Origin: Mycolicibacterium sp. CBMA 247
GTDB lineage: Bacteria > Actinomycetota > Actinomycetes > Mycobacteriales > Mycobacteriaceae
Direction: 5' to 3'
Assembly: GCF_009729095.1 (NCBI RefSeq)
Contig: NZ_VTGX01000003.1
Location: 372,001-436,000, forward strand
Length of the DNA: 64,000 nucleotides
Part shown: piece by piece, positions 53,586-62,382 of the stretch
Position numbering within the stretch: position 1 is the stretch's first letter
Layout: each line of letters starts with the position of its first letter
Program-made: the position numbers and the translations under genes
Notes under the pieces: model-generated
Databases searched by the model: none
The model's input: only the letters and a program-made list of their open reading frames with translations
What the model was told of the DNA's origin: nothing

Positions 53586-55291
53586 CCGAGGTATTGCCAG
53601 GCCGGGCTGAGCGGACTGATCGGACGGTGGCTCGGTTGGTAGACGTCTCCGATCTCGAGGTCACCTTCGGCACCGGGCGGAATCGTCGCCAGGTGGTACA
53701 CGGCGTATCCCTGCATGTCGACGCCGGAGAATGCCTGGCCATCGTCGGAGAGTCCGGGTCGGGCAAGAGCGTCACCGCGCGTACCCTGCTGGGGCTGACT
53801 GGTGCAGGCCCGAATTCTCCTGCGCAGGTGAGCGCGAACCGACTTGATGTCGCGGGCGAATCGGTACTCGGATACCGCGACCGGGACTGGCGTGCCGTCC
53901 GCGGCAAGAAGGTCGGGTTCGTGTTGCAGGACGCCCTGGTGTCCCTGGATCCGCTGCGCAGCGTCGGCAGGGAGATCGCCGAGACGCTGCGGCTGCATCG
54001 CTTCGGTAACCGCGCTCGACGTGCTTCCCGGGTGATCGAATTGCTCAGCGCCGTGGGGGTTCCGGAGCCACAGTTGCGAGCCCGGCAGCTCCCGCATGAG
54101 TTGTCGGGCGGTCAACGCCAGCGTGCGTTGATCGCATCGGCGATCGCCCTGGATCCGCGGCTGCTCATCGCGGACGAGCCGACCACCGCGCTGGATGTCA
54201 CGGTGCAGGCCCAGATTCTCGACCTGCTGGCAGAGATGAAGGAACGCGGCACCGGCCTCATCGTGATCAGCCACGACCTGGCCGTGGTGAGCCGGTTGGC
54301 CGACCGGGTGGCGGTGATGCGCGGCGGCCGTCTGGTGGAACAAGGGCCGGTGGCCGAGGTGCTCTCGGCACCCGCACATCCCTATACGCGGTCGCTGCTC
54401 GACGCGGTACCCGCTGCCCACCGCAAGGGAACCCGGTTGTCGGATGTGCCGCACCGCCCGGTGCATCCGGTGGGGCGCAGCGCGCCGCCGTCCGACGGAA
54501 TCCTGCTGCGCGCCGAGGGTTTGGTGAAGCGGTTCACCGGGCCCGACGGGGTGGCCCGCACGGCCGTGAACGATGTGTCGTTCAGCCTGGGTGTCGGTGA
54601 GACACTGGGCATCGTCGGAGAGTCCGGATCGGGCAAGACCACCACGGCACGGCTTGCACTGGCCCTGCTGGATCCCGACCAAGGCACAGTGCAGTTGGCC
54701 GGTGAGCCGTGGAGTGAGGCGACCGAGGCCCAACGGCGGCCCTGGCGCCGCCGGGTCTCGGTGATCTACCAGGACCCGCTCGGATCATTCGACCCGCGCT
54801 GGACGGTGCGCCGAATCATCGAGGATGCCCTGCCCGCGGACAGGTTCTCGGATGTCGGCGCCCGCCGCCGTCGTACCGGGGATCTGCTCGCAGACGTCGG
54901 CCTCGGCCAGGAACATCTGGACCGCCGGCCGCTGTTGCTGTCCGGCGGCCAGCGTCAGCGGGTCGCGATCGCCCGGGCTCTGGCTTCCGAGCCGGATGTG
55001 ATCGTCTGTGACGAACCGGTGTCCGCGCTTGACGTCACCATCCAGGCTCAAGTGCTCGACCTACTGACCGATCTGCAGGACCGACTCAAGTTGTCCTACC
55101 TGTTCATCTCGCACGACCTCGGTGTCATCCACCACATGGCCGACCGGGTTCTCGTGATGCGCAACGGCCGTGTCGTCGAGTCGGGCCCGGCTGCAGAGAT
55201 TTTCGACAATCCACAGGATCCCTACACCCGTGAGCTGCTCGCGAGTCTGCCGACCGCCCAGCCCGAACCCGTTGCCGGAGGTTTACCGTGA
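53582..55291 (+). CDS. Fused double ATPase of a peptide-type ABC transporter (DppD-DppF-like)
   Basis: A 569-residue protein carrying both nucleotide-binding domains in one chain. Each half has Walker A (GESGSGKS; GESGSGKTT), a signature (LSGGQRQRALI; LSGGQRQRVAI) and Walker B (LLIADEPTTALDV; VIVCDEPVSALDV). Each half ends with the oligopeptide-transporter C-terminal type sequence HPYTRSLLDAVP or DPYTRELLASLP. Many transporters of this class use two separate ATPases, so the fusion is notable but not rare. The ATG at 53582 is used; the longer upstream frame is a shadow over the permease gene. The stop overlaps the next GTG. Confidence 0.92.
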   Translation: MTEVLPGRAERTDRTVARLVDVSDLEVTFGTGRNRRQVVHGVSLHVDAGECLAIVGESGSGKSVTARTLLGLTGAGPNSPAQVSANRLDVAGESVLGYRDRDWRAVRGKKVGFVLQDALVSLDPLRSVGREIAETLRLHRFGNRARRASRVIELLSAVGVPEPQLRARQLPHELSGGQRQRALIASAIALDPRLLIADEPTTALDVTVQAQILDLLAEMKERGTGLIVISHDLAVVSRLADRVAVMRGGRLVEQGPVAEVLSAPAHPYTRSLLDAVPAAHRKGTRLSDVPHRPVHPVGRSAPPSDGILLRAEGLVKRFTGPDGVARTAVNDVSFSLGVGETLGIVGESGSGKTTTARLALALLDPDQGTVQLAGEPWSEATEAQRRPWRRRVSVIYQDPLGSFDPRWTVRRIIEDALPADRFSDVGARRRRTGDLLADVGLGQEHLDRRPLLLSGGQRQRVAIARALASEPDVIVCDEPVSALDVTIQAQVLDLLTDLQDRLKLSYLFISHDLGVIHHMADRVLVMRNGRVVESGPAAEIFDNPQDPYTRELLASLPTAQPEPVAGGLP

Positions 55292-56658
55292 CCCGCCAGA
55301 TCGTGCTCAATGCGTTCGACATGAACTGCGTCGCCCATATCGTGGCCGGGACCTGGCGGCATCCCGAGTCGCAGGCGGTGCGCTACAAGGACATCGACTA
55401 CTGGCTGGACCTGGCCAAGGTGCTCGAACGTGGCCTGTTCGACGGGCTGTTCATCGCCGATGTTCTCGGCATCTACGACGTCTACGGGGGCGGTCCGGCG
55501 GCAGCACTGCGTTCGGGTGCCCAGGTACCGGTGAACGACCCGCTGCTGGTGGTGCCCGCCATGGCCACTGTCACAAAGAATCTCGGCTTCGGCGTCACCG
55601 CAGCCACCTCGTTCGAGCATCCGTATTCGTTCGCCCGCCGGATGTCGACACTGGACCACCTCACCAAGGGGAGGGCCGGCTGGAACATCGTCACCGGGTA
55701 CCTGGAGAGTGCCGCGCAGAACCACGGGCTGGAAACCATTACTCCGCACGCAGATCGCTACGACATCGCCGACGAGTACACCGAGGTGTTGTACAAGCTG
55801 TGGGAGGGCTCGTGGGAAGACGACGCTGTCGGCGTCGCACCGGATCGGGCGTCGTACGCCGACCCGGCCAAGGTGCATCCGATCGACCACGAGGGCAAGC
55901 ACTTTCGAGTCCCCGGGATCCACCTGTGCGAGCCGTCGCCACAGCGCACGCCGGTGCTCTACCAGGCCGGCGCATCGAACCGGGGCCGACAGTTCGGAGC
56001 CGAGAATGCCGAGGTGATCTTCATCGGCGCGCCGACCAAGGAGATACTGCGTGAGGCGGTGGCAGACATCAGGGCCCGCGCTGCGGCAGCCGGACGCGAC
56101 CCCTATGACGTGAAGATCGTCAACGGCCATGTCGTGGTGACCGGTGCTACGGAACAGGCCGCGCAGGCTCGCTACGACGAGTTCCGGCGCTACACCGATC
56201 CCGAAGGTGCCCTTGCGCTGTGGTCCGGCTGGCTCGGGACCGACCTTTCACGTTTCGATCTCGACGACCCGGTTGCTGTCACCGACAACGAATTCCTGAA
56301 GTCCTCGGTGGAGATGTTCGGCCAGGGCCAGTGGACGTTGCGGGACTTCATCGACGCGAAAGCCATCGACGCCGAGGGCGGATTCACCGTCGGCTCGCCG
56401 ACCCAGGTGGCCGACGAGTTGCAGGAGTGGGTGGAGGAGACCGATGTTGACGGCTTCAACCTGACGAACGTGATCACACCGGGTTCGTTCGTCGATTTCG
56501 TCGACCATGTGGTGCCGGAGCTGCAACGGCGCGGGCTGTACAAGACCTCGTATGAGGAAGGGACGCTGCGCAACAAGCTGTTCGGGCGTGGTCCCCGGCT
56601 GCCCGAAAGCCACCGTGCCGCCCGCTACCGCCACGCCAACCAGGAGGCAATCCGATGA
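55288..56658 (+). CDS. FMN-dependent monooxygenase, NtaA/SnaA/DszA family
   Basis: A 456-residue luciferase-like flavin monooxygenase. Family motifs are NCVAHIVAGTWRHP near residues 13-26, GLFDGLFIADVLGIYDVYGG, KGRAGWNIVTGYLESAAQNHG (split: KGRAGWNIVTGY, ESAAQNHG) and VLYQAGASNRGRQFGAENAE. Members use reduced FMN from a separate reductase to cleave C-S or C-N bonds, as in NTA, dibenzothiophene sulfone or pristinamycin pathways. No flavin reductase lies nearby. Coupling to the transporter (GTGA overlap) and to the next flavoprotein (ATGA) suggests stepwise oxidation of an imported compound. The exact substrate is unknown. Confidence 0.9.
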   Translation: MTRQIVLNAFDMNCVAHIVAGTWRHPESQAVRYKDIDYWLDLAKVLERGLFDGLFIADVLGIYDVYGGGPAAALRSGAQVPVNDPLLVVPAMATVTKNLGFGVTAATSFEHPYSFARRMSTLDHLTKGRAGWNIVTGYLESAAQNHGLETITPHADRYDIADEYTEVLYKLWEGSWEDDAVGVAPDRASYADPAKVHPIDHEGKHFRVPGIHLCEPSPQRTPVLYQAGASNRGRQFGAENAEVIFIGAPTKEILREAVADIRARAAAAGRDPYDVKIVNGHVVVTGATEQAAQARYDEFRRYTDPEGALALWSGWLGTDLSRFDLDDPVAVTDNEFLKSSVEMFGQGQWTLRDFIDAKAIDAEGGFTVGSPTQVADELQEWVEETDVDGFNLTNVITPGSFVDFVDHVVPELQRRGLYKTSYEEGTLRNKLFGRGPRLPESHRAARYRHANQEAIR

Positions 56659-57872
56659 CATCCATCACTGTTGAACCCGTCACCTACGGATCCGAGCGGC
56701 TCGACAAGCTGATCTCGGCGATCGGCGAGGGTGCGCTGGAACGCGAACGCACCGGCGAACGGCCCTTCGCCGCAATCAATCTCATCCGCGCCGAGCGTCT
56801 CGGTGCGCTGAGGGTGCCCAGCGCCGACGGCGGCGGTGGGGCGAGTCTGCGTGAACTGTTCGCCCTGGTGATCGAATTGGCCACCGCCGACGTGAACGTC
56901 GCGCACATCCTGCGGGGACATTTCTCCCACGTCGAGGAGCGGCTGCGGCTCGATGCCGAGCAGCGCCGCCGGGTGACGGAGCTGGCGCTGTCCGGCGCGA
57001 TCGTCGGCAACGCCTCGACCGAACTGGGCTCCACGCCGGCCGGCGGGTTCACTTGGCAGACCAGGCTCACCCGCGACGGTGACGGGTATCGGCTCAACGG
57101 CAAGAAGTTCTTCACCACGGGCACGCTGTACGCCGACTATGCCGAGGTGCTTGCCAGCAATCCCGAGGGTGCATCCGTGATCGCCCTGGTTCCCACCGAC
57201 CGGCGAGGCTTCACGGTGATCGACGACTGGGACGGAATGGGGCAGCGCGCCACCGGGACCGGCACCGCGACCTTCGAGGACGTCGCGGTATCCGCCGATG
57301 AGGTGCTGGAGTTCGCCCCGCCGAACGCCGACGACGAAGAGCAGTCGCTGTACCTGTCCGGCGCGTTCTTCCAGCTGTACGTGACTGCACTGGAAGTCGG
57401 TGTGCTGCACGCACTTCGCAATGACGCGGTGGCACACGTACTGCAGCGGCCTCGCAGCTTCGCCTGGGCGCCCACCCCGACGGCCGCCGATGACCCGCTG
57501 CTGCAACGTGAGATCGGTGAGATCGCGGCCGCCGCCTACGCCGGACAGGCCACGGTGCTGGCCGCCGCCGACGCCCTGGCGGCCGCGTTCGAAGCCGACG
57601 CCAACGGGACCGACCCGGGTCTCGAACTCGCCCATGAGGCGTCACTGCAGGCGGCAGCGGCCAAGGTGGTCATCGACGCTCTGGCGCAGAAGGCCGCCTC
57701 GCAGATCTTCGACGTGGGCGGAGCCTCGGTGGTACGCGAGGCGCATCTGCTGGACCGGCACTGGCGCAATATCCGTACTCTGGCCACGCACAACCCGACG
57801 TCCTACAAGGCGCAGGCGGTCGGTGCCTACCACGTGCACGGAACCCGGCTGCCCGGCAGTGGATACTTCTGA
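56655..57872 (+). CDS. Acyl-CoA dehydrogenase-fold flavin monooxygenase (DszC/SfnC-like)
   Basis: A 405-residue protein of the acyl-CoA dehydrogenase superfamily. It has the group-D monooxygenase character seen in DszC and SfnC. Visible features are VGNASTELGSTPAG and LNGKKFFTTGTLYADY in the middle domain, DWDGMGQRATGTGTATFEDV, and the C-terminal helical domain ending in HVHGTRLPGSGYF. The catalytic Glu of true acyl-CoA dehydrogenases is not evident. Together with the preceding NtaA/DszA-like enzyme it forms a two-step oxidation pair typical of sulfur scavenging. It is the last gene of the operon; its stop is 19 bases from the converging GtrA gene. Confidence 0.85.
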   Translation: MTSITVEPVTYGSERLDKLISAIGEGALERERTGERPFAAINLIRAERLGALRVPSADGGGGASLRELFALVIELATADVNVAHILRGHFSHVEERLRLDAEQRRRVTELALSGAIVGNASTELGSTPAGGFTWQTRLTRDGDGYRLNGKKFFTTGTLYADYAEVLASNPEGASVIALVPTDRRGFTVIDDWDGMGQRATGTGTATFEDVAVSADEVLEFAPPNADDEEQSLYLSGAFFQLYVTALEVGVLHALRNDAVAHVLQRPRSFAWAPTPTAADDPLLQREIGEIAAAAYAGQATVLAAADALAAAFEADANGTDPGLELAHEASLQAAAAKVVIDALAQKAASQIFDVGGASVVREAHLLDRHWRNIRTLATHNPTSYKAQAVGAYHVHGTRLPGSGYF

Positions 57873-57891
57873 TCCAGCTCGGGCGGGTTGA

Positions 57892-58422
57892 TCAGCGGCG
57901 AAACACCACCCACCGCAAGGCGCTGTACATGTAGATCGCCTCGCAGCCTCCGGCGACGATCCTGGCCAGGTGGTACTCGACGCCCAGCGCTGCCAGCCCA
58001 CTGGACACCCCGAGGATGAATGCCAGGTAGTTGAGTACGACCACCGTGACATACACGGTCAGCTGGGGGCCGACGGCGGCGTGCGAGCGGAAATTCAGTG
58101 TCCGGTTGAGGTAGTAGGCCAGGCCGAAGGCCCCGGCATATCCGACGGTCACCGCGACGGGTAGCGGTGCCAGGAATCCGCCGTGCAGGACAGTCAGGAT
58201 CGCCAGGTCGATGCCGAAGGTGAAGGTGTTGATCAACACGAAGCCGAGGAATGTCGGCGCCACAACAGAATTCAGTGGTGCCGGCAGGCCGCGCACCACC
58301 TGGACGCAAAGCTGGTGGAACCGCTCGGCCGGGGATACCTGGCTCGGTTCGCTCCGCACATGGACACGATGGCATCGGAAGTTGTCAGGACCGTGAGCAT
58401 CGGGCGAAATCCGTTCGGACAC
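57892..58422 (-). CDS. GtrA-family membrane protein
   Basis: A 176-residue protein. After a hydrophilic N-terminus of about 45 residues, four membrane helices follow with the GtrA pattern: FVLINTFTFGIDLAILT, GYAGAFGLAYYLNRTLNFRS, and a C-terminal YSALRWVVFRR. GtrA proteins are thought to help move polyprenyl-linked sugars across the membrane in surface polysaccharide glycosylation. The GTG start is one base downstream of the NTF2-like gene's stop, so it is in that operon. A start nearer the first helix is possible. Confidence 0.82.
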   Translation of the reverse strand: MSERISPDAHGPDNFRCHRVHVRSEPSQVSPAERFHQLCVQVVRGLPAPLNSVVAPTFLGFVLINTFTFGIDLAILTVLHGGFLAPLPVAVTVGYAGAFGLAYYLNRTLNFRSHAAVGPQLTVYVTVVVLNYLAFILGVSSGLAALGVEYHLARIVAGGCEAIYMYSALRWVVFRR

Positions 58423-58423
58423 C

Positions 58424-58888
58424 TCACCCCGAGATCTCGACTCCCTCGTAGCTGGTCAGCATCTCGGAGTTGGGCAGCGCCATCTGCAGGTACAGGTCGA
58501 TGTGACGGATCTTGTCGTCGGGGGTGAACTCGTATACCGAGATGGAGTTCACCACCGACTCGAAGTCGCCCATCTTCGTGTGTTCCTCGAGTTCGAGGAA
58601 CACCACACCGTCGACCTCGCTGACTCGCTTGAACAAGCCGTCCCACTCTGAGGCAGAGGCCCAGTTGGTCATGAAGTCGGTGTACTGGTCCCAGTTCATG
58701 ACCTCTTTGAAGTTGCCGACCCGTTCGAACTCCTCGACGGCGACCAGGGCCGCCAGCGGCGCCCAGCTCTGGACCCCGAAACCTGGTTGTTTGGCGGCGT
58801 CCACCAACTGCTTCGTCGTGACCGCGTATTGCACCACGGTGCGGCAGCGGCCGGTGTAATCGTCGACAACCTCACTGACGTCCTTCAA
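58424..58888 (-). CDS. NTF2-like (SnoaL-type) protein beside a Rieske oxygenase
   Basis: A 154-residue cytoplasmic protein with a cystatin/NTF2-like layout: an N-terminal helix region with VDDYTGRCRTVV, a strand-rich C-terminal half with VVFLELEEHTKMGDFES, and SISVYEFTPDDKIRHIDLYLQ. Proteins of this fold include ketosteroid-isomerase relatives, limonene-epoxide hydrolases and the beta subunits of ring-hydroxylating dioxygenases. No catalytic set is certain. It starts with TTG preceded by AAGAAGGA. It lies 43 bases after the Rieske gene, so it may act on the same substrate or serve as a partner subunit. Confidence 0.75.
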   Translation of the reverse strand: MKDVSEVVDDYTGRCRTVVQYAVTTKQLVDAAKQPGFGVQSWAPLAALVAVEEFERVGNFKEVMNWDQYTDFMTNWASASEWDGLFKRVSEVDGVVFLELEEHTKMGDFESVVNSISVYEFTPDDKIRHIDLYLQMALPNSEMLTSYEGVEISG

Positions 58889-58931
58889 TGGAGAAGTCCT
58901 TCTTCTGTAGTGATGTTCGAGATGAGCATGG

Positions 58932-60290
58932 TCACGAGTCGGCGCCGGCTGCTTCCAGGTACCTGTCTACGACCGAATGGAAGTGCGCGATGACGACTTC
59001 CTCCTTGACCAACGCCATGTGGTCCAGTGCGGTGTTGCGCAATCCGATCTGCTGGCGCGGCATCTGCTCGTAATCCTGTTGCAGCGCTTCGAAATACTTG
59101 TAGCTTCCTGCCTCGTCGACCACGATCGGCTCGGCGGTGAACGCGGCTTTGGCCTCGTCCGGCAACCACATGTAGCTGGCGACGTGCCAGATGCATCGGT
59201 TTGGGTCGCCGTCGGGATGGGGCAGTGACATGATGATGGTGGCCTCGCCGGCACGGATGGTCATGAAGAAGTTCGGGAACCACACCCAGCCGTGGTTGTC
59301 GCTCATCTGGGCATCGGTCAGCCCGCTGACGTCAAGTCCCATGGCGGTCAAGGTGTCTCGCGTCGCCTTCTGCAGCAAGGTGCGGGCGGTGACCCCTCCG
59401 GGAAAATTCAGCGATCCGTCATCGCCGCGGTACTCGGCGACGAGTTCCTGGAAGCGGGGGAGGACCGCGACGGTGGACGGGAAGGTCTCGGGCAGTTCCA
59501 TGATGCCGTGGACCTGCTGCTCCGGTGTCGCGCCGACAACGTCGAACGGTGCCATCGATACGCTGTGCTGGTCGAAGAACCGGTACCGGCTGGTGGCTGG
59601 GTCGATGTTGATCACCCGTAGCAGCTGCGGGTGGATACCGTTGATGTGGTAACCCTCCTGGAAGGCGTCCAGGACTACTTTCCAGTTGCAGTCGATGGCC
59701 TCGGTCACGTCCATCACGGTGACCATCTCGTCGAGGTGGTACGGCGCCAGTATGGTCGCGACCTCCTCACCGATGAAGTCGGCCAGAGGTGCGGCATTCG
59801 GAGCCGGGTTGAGGAAGATGAACCCGGCGAAGGTGTCCACCGAGACCTCGATCAGCCCGTGGGTGTCTTTGTCGATCGGCCCCGCCAGCGCCTCCCGCAG
59901 CATGCCTTTGAGCCGTCCGTCCAGGTCATACGACCACAGGTGGTACTGGCACAGGAAGCCCCGTTTGGCATTCCCGCGGTCCTCGCGGCAGAGCACGTTG
60001 CCCCGATGGCGGCAGGCGTTCACGAAGCCCCGGATCGTGTCGTCCTTGCCGCGCACGATGATGTAGGACTGATCGAAGATCTGGTACTGCTTCCAGTCGC
60101 CGGCCTTGGTCAGCTCATCGGCCCGGCCGATCACCTGCCAGACTTTCTTCCAGATTGAATCACGTTCCTGAGCAACGAATTCCGGTGCGATGTACCGGCT
60201 GGTGGGGATCTGCATCCGATACGCGTCGGGTGCGATGCCATCCAGGCCCGTGGCGTTCTCGACCCAATTTCCGGGGCGTGCTGCCTGCAC
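58932..60290 (-). CDS. Rieske non-haem iron aromatic-ring-hydroxylating oxygenase, alpha subunit
   Basis: A 452-residue oxygenase. The Rieske 2Fe-2S site is C93-R-H95 and C114-Q-Y-H117. The mononuclear iron site is formed by H215 and H220 in YHINGIH, with bridging D208. Such enzymes hydroxylate or demethylate aromatic or cyclic substrates using electrons from a separate reductase and ferredoxin, neither of which is in this window. The GTG at 60290 is preferred because AGGAGG lies eight bases upstream; longer frames start within the regulatory region. The gene is divergent from a TetR regulator, with two palindromes between, which suggests induction by the substrate. Confidence 0.92.
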   Translation of the reverse strand: MQAARPGNWVENATGLDGIAPDAYRMQIPTSRYIAPEFVAQERDSIWKKVWQVIGRADELTKAGDWKQYQIFDQSYIIVRGKDDTIRGFVNACRHRGNVLCREDRGNAKRGFLCQYHLWSYDLDGRLKGMLREALAGPIDKDTHGLIEVSVDTFAGFIFLNPAPNAAPLADFIGEEVATILAPYHLDEMVTVMDVTEAIDCNWKVVLDAFQEGYHINGIHPQLLRVINIDPATSRYRFFDQHSVSMAPFDVVGATPEQQVHGIMELPETFPSTVAVLPRFQELVAEYRGDDGSLNFPGGVTARTLLQKATRDTLTAMGLDVSGLTDAQMSDNHGWVWFPNFFMTIRAGEATIIMSLPHPDGDPNRCIWHVASYMWLPDEAKAAFTAEPIVVDEAGSYKYFEALQQDYEQMPRQQIGLRNTALDHMALVKEEVVIAHFHSVVDRYLEAAGADS

Positions 60291-60383
60291 GGGCGGACCT
60301 CCTCGTTCGATAAGTGGGCTGTGAGGCGTTGACACTCTTCTGCCGTTCACGCGGCCTTCGATGAGTGTGAGTGGCATCACTAC

Positions 60384-60416
60384 TATACATCGCCGTATAT
60401 TTCATACACCCATGAA
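60384..60416. promoter_or_regulatory. Twin palindromes between the Rieske operon and TetR, likely operators
   Basis: TATAC-6 bases-GTATA at 60384-60399 and TTCAT-6 bases-ATGAA at 60401-60416. Both have 5-bp arms with a six-base centre, and their centres are 17 bp apart. The AT-rich tract is conspicuous against the GC-rich surroundings and probably also contains -10 elements for both directions. Confidence 0.6.
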
Positions 60417-60516
60417 TATATGGGGCCGGGTCACCTGACGGCAGCAGGGGCGGGTGCGCGAGGGCGGTCGGAGATGGCCACCGCAGGCGTTGGCCAACGT
60501 TTGACAGGATGGGTCC

Positions 60517-61134
60517 ATGGCCGAACGCTGGACGAAGCAACGCCGCTTGGAGCACACCCGCAACGTCCTGCTGGATGCTGCCGAGGAGGTGTTCGCGCGC
60601 AAAGGGTTTGACGGTGCCGCGCTCGAGGACATCGCGGAGGTCGGTGGATACACCCGGGGCGCCATCTACTCCCATTTCGGGAGCAAGGCCGAGTTGTTCC
60701 TGGCGGTGGTCGAACGGCAGCGCCGGCAATTCCTCGATGGGTTCGCCGATGTCATCGCGACATTCCACCGACTCGAGGATCTCGACGCCGACGAGCTCGG
60801 AGACCGGTGGCGGGATCTGGTCGCCGCCGAGGGGCCCGACCGCGCCGCCCTCGGATCCGAGTACACCCTGTTCCTCCTGCGCAATCCCGAGGCGCGGAGC
60901 CGCGTCTCGGCGCAGCGGGAGGAGACGGTTCGGGCCCTCGCCGAGTACATCTCGAAGGGCGCCGCTCGTCTGGGCGGCCACCTGAGCATCCCGGCCCTGG
61001 ACCTGGCCCGGGTCGTTCTGGCCGCCAACGACGGCGTCACCCTCAACAGTCTGCTCGACGAACAGGCGGTCTATCGCCCGTTCCTTCGCATGGTTCTCGC
61101 CAATATCGTTGTCCCCACAGGCCATAGCTCGTGA
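60517..61134 (+). CDS. TetR-family transcriptional regulator
   Basis: A 205-residue regulator. The N-terminal helix-turn-helix is at about 20-60, with ALEDIAEVGGYTRGAIYSHFGSKAELF. The helical C-terminal domain would bind an effector that cannot be predicted. It is divergent from the Rieske/NTF2/GtrA operon across 226 bases and overlaps the exporter gene at its stop (GTGA). A local repressor of both directions is the simplest reading. Confidence 0.92.
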   Translation: MAERWTKQRRLEHTRNVLLDAAEEVFARKGFDGAALEDIAEVGGYTRGAIYSHFGSKAELFLAVVERQRRQFLDGFADVIATFHRLEDLDADELGDRWRDLVAAEGPDRAALGSEYTLFLLRNPEARSRVSAQREETVRALAEYISKGAARLGGHLSIPALDLARVVLAANDGVTLNSLLDEQAVYRPFLRMVLANIVVPTGHSS

Positions 61135-62003
61135 CCGACGTGCGACATCCGGCGCGCACCGGCGCGCTCATGGCCATGGCGTCGATGCTGTGCGTGCAGA
61201 TCGGGCTGGCGGTCGCCGTCGGCTTGATCGACGACATCGGTGCCGAGGGCGCCGCGTGGCTGCGCCTGGCCTGGGCCGGCGTCCTGATGCTGATCATTGT
61301 GCGTCCCCGGCCCTCAGCCTTCACCAAGTCGGCATTCTGGACGTGCGTCGTGCTCGGTGTGGTCACCGCCGGGGTGACGATGTTGTTCATGGCGGCGCTG
61401 TCACGAATCCCGCTCGGCACCGCCAGTGCGCTGGAATTCCTCGGCCCGCTCGGGGTCGCGGTAGCGCACGGCAAAGGCAGCAATCGAGTGTTGTGGCCCG
61501 GGCTGGCGGCTGCCGGCGTACTGCTGCTCACCGAACCGTGGACCGGCGAAGTCGACCTCATCGGTGTGCTCTATGCGCTGGGCGCCGCGCTGTGCTGGGC
61601 CTGCTACATCCTGTTGACCCAACGGGTCGGCGACGAGGTGGCCGGAATCAAGGGCCTGGCGGTGTCCATGCCGGTCGCAGGGCTGGTCGCTACCGCCGCC
61701 GTCGGGCCGTCGGTGTTCGGTCAGTTGACTCCGCAGTTGCTGCTGATCGGTGTGGGGCTGGCGATCCTGTTGCCCGTTGTCCCGTTCGCCCTCGAGATGT
61801 CCGCGCTGCGCTACCTGAGCACCGCCGCATTCGGCACTTTGATGGCGCTGGAGCCGGCTTTTGCGATGCTGGTCGGCCTTGTCGTGCTGCACCAAGTGCC
61901 GGGCCCGGCCGCTGTGGTCGGCATCTGCCTTGTGGTGGCCGCGGGGATCGGCGCTGCCCGCACCGGAGCGCGTACCACGCCGATCCCGGCCGAGGTCGGC
62001 TGA
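61131..62003 (+). CDS. EamA/RhtA-like drug/metabolite exporter
   Basis: A 290-residue membrane protein with about ten helices in two EamA repeats. Motifs include RIPLGTASALEFLGPLGVAV (about 97-116) and, in the second half, RYLSTAAFGTLMALEPAFAM. This resembles the threonine/homoserine exporter RhtA. Its GTG start overlaps the TetR stop, so it is probably under that regulator and may export the substrate or product of the Rieske pathway, or an amino acid. Confidence 0.88.
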   Translation: MTDVRHPARTGALMAMASMLCVQIGLAVAVGLIDDIGAEGAAWLRLAWAGVLMLIIVRPRPSAFTKSAFWTCVVLGVVTAGVTMLFMAALSRIPLGTASALEFLGPLGVAVAHGKGSNRVLWPGLAAAGVLLLTEPWTGEVDLIGVLYALGAALCWACYILLTQRVGDEVAGIKGLAVSMPVAGLVATAAVGPSVFGQLTPQLLLIGVGLAILLPVVPFALEMSALRYLSTAAFGTLMALEPAFAMLVGLVVLHQVPGPAAVVGICLVVAAGIGAARTGARTTPIPAEVG

Positions 62004-62022
62004 TCAGGCTACGCTGGCGCCA

Positions 62023-62379
62023 ATGGCACGTGGGTTCCTCAATTCCCCAGTCGGCCGCTGGTTCAATGCGGCAGCCGTGGGCATCACCCGTGTTCCAGTG
62101 CTCGGCAGATGGGTTGGCCACGGTGTGGTGGTCATCCGTTACACCGGGCGCCGGTCGGGTCAGGCGTTCGAGACCCCGGTTTCGGTGCAGCGCGACGGCA
62201 ATCGGGTGACCATCAATGTGATGGCACCGGACAGCAAGAATTGGTGGCGCAACTTCCTCGGCGAGGGCGGTCCGCTCACATTGCTGAACTTGGACGGCAG
62301 GGACCACACGGGGCACGCGGTTGCCCACCGTGACGGCCAGGGCAAGGTGGCCGTCACGGTGCAGCTCGACGCACCGTGA
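62023..62379 (+). CDS. Nitroreductase/quinone reductase-family protein (Ddn-like fold)
   Basis: A 118-residue protein with the split-barrel pattern of the mycobacterial DDN/DUF385 family: VVIRYTGRRSGQAFETPVS (about 37-55), then NVMAPDSKNWWRNF. Many members bind the deazaflavin F420. Here the usual Gly-Gly-rich segment before the W-x-x-N region reads differently, so cofactor use is uncertain. The ATG at 62023 gives a normal start (MARGFLNSPVGRWFN); upstream sequence in this frame is a shadow over the exporter. Its stop is three bases from the converging permease gene. Confidence 0.82.
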   Translation: MARGFLNSPVGRWFNAAAVGITRVPVLGRWVGHGVVVIRYTGRRSGQAFETPVSVQRDGNRVTINVMAPDSKNWWRNFLGEGGPLTLLNLDGRDHTGHAVAHRDGQGKVAVTVQLDAP

Positions 62380-62382
62380 CCG

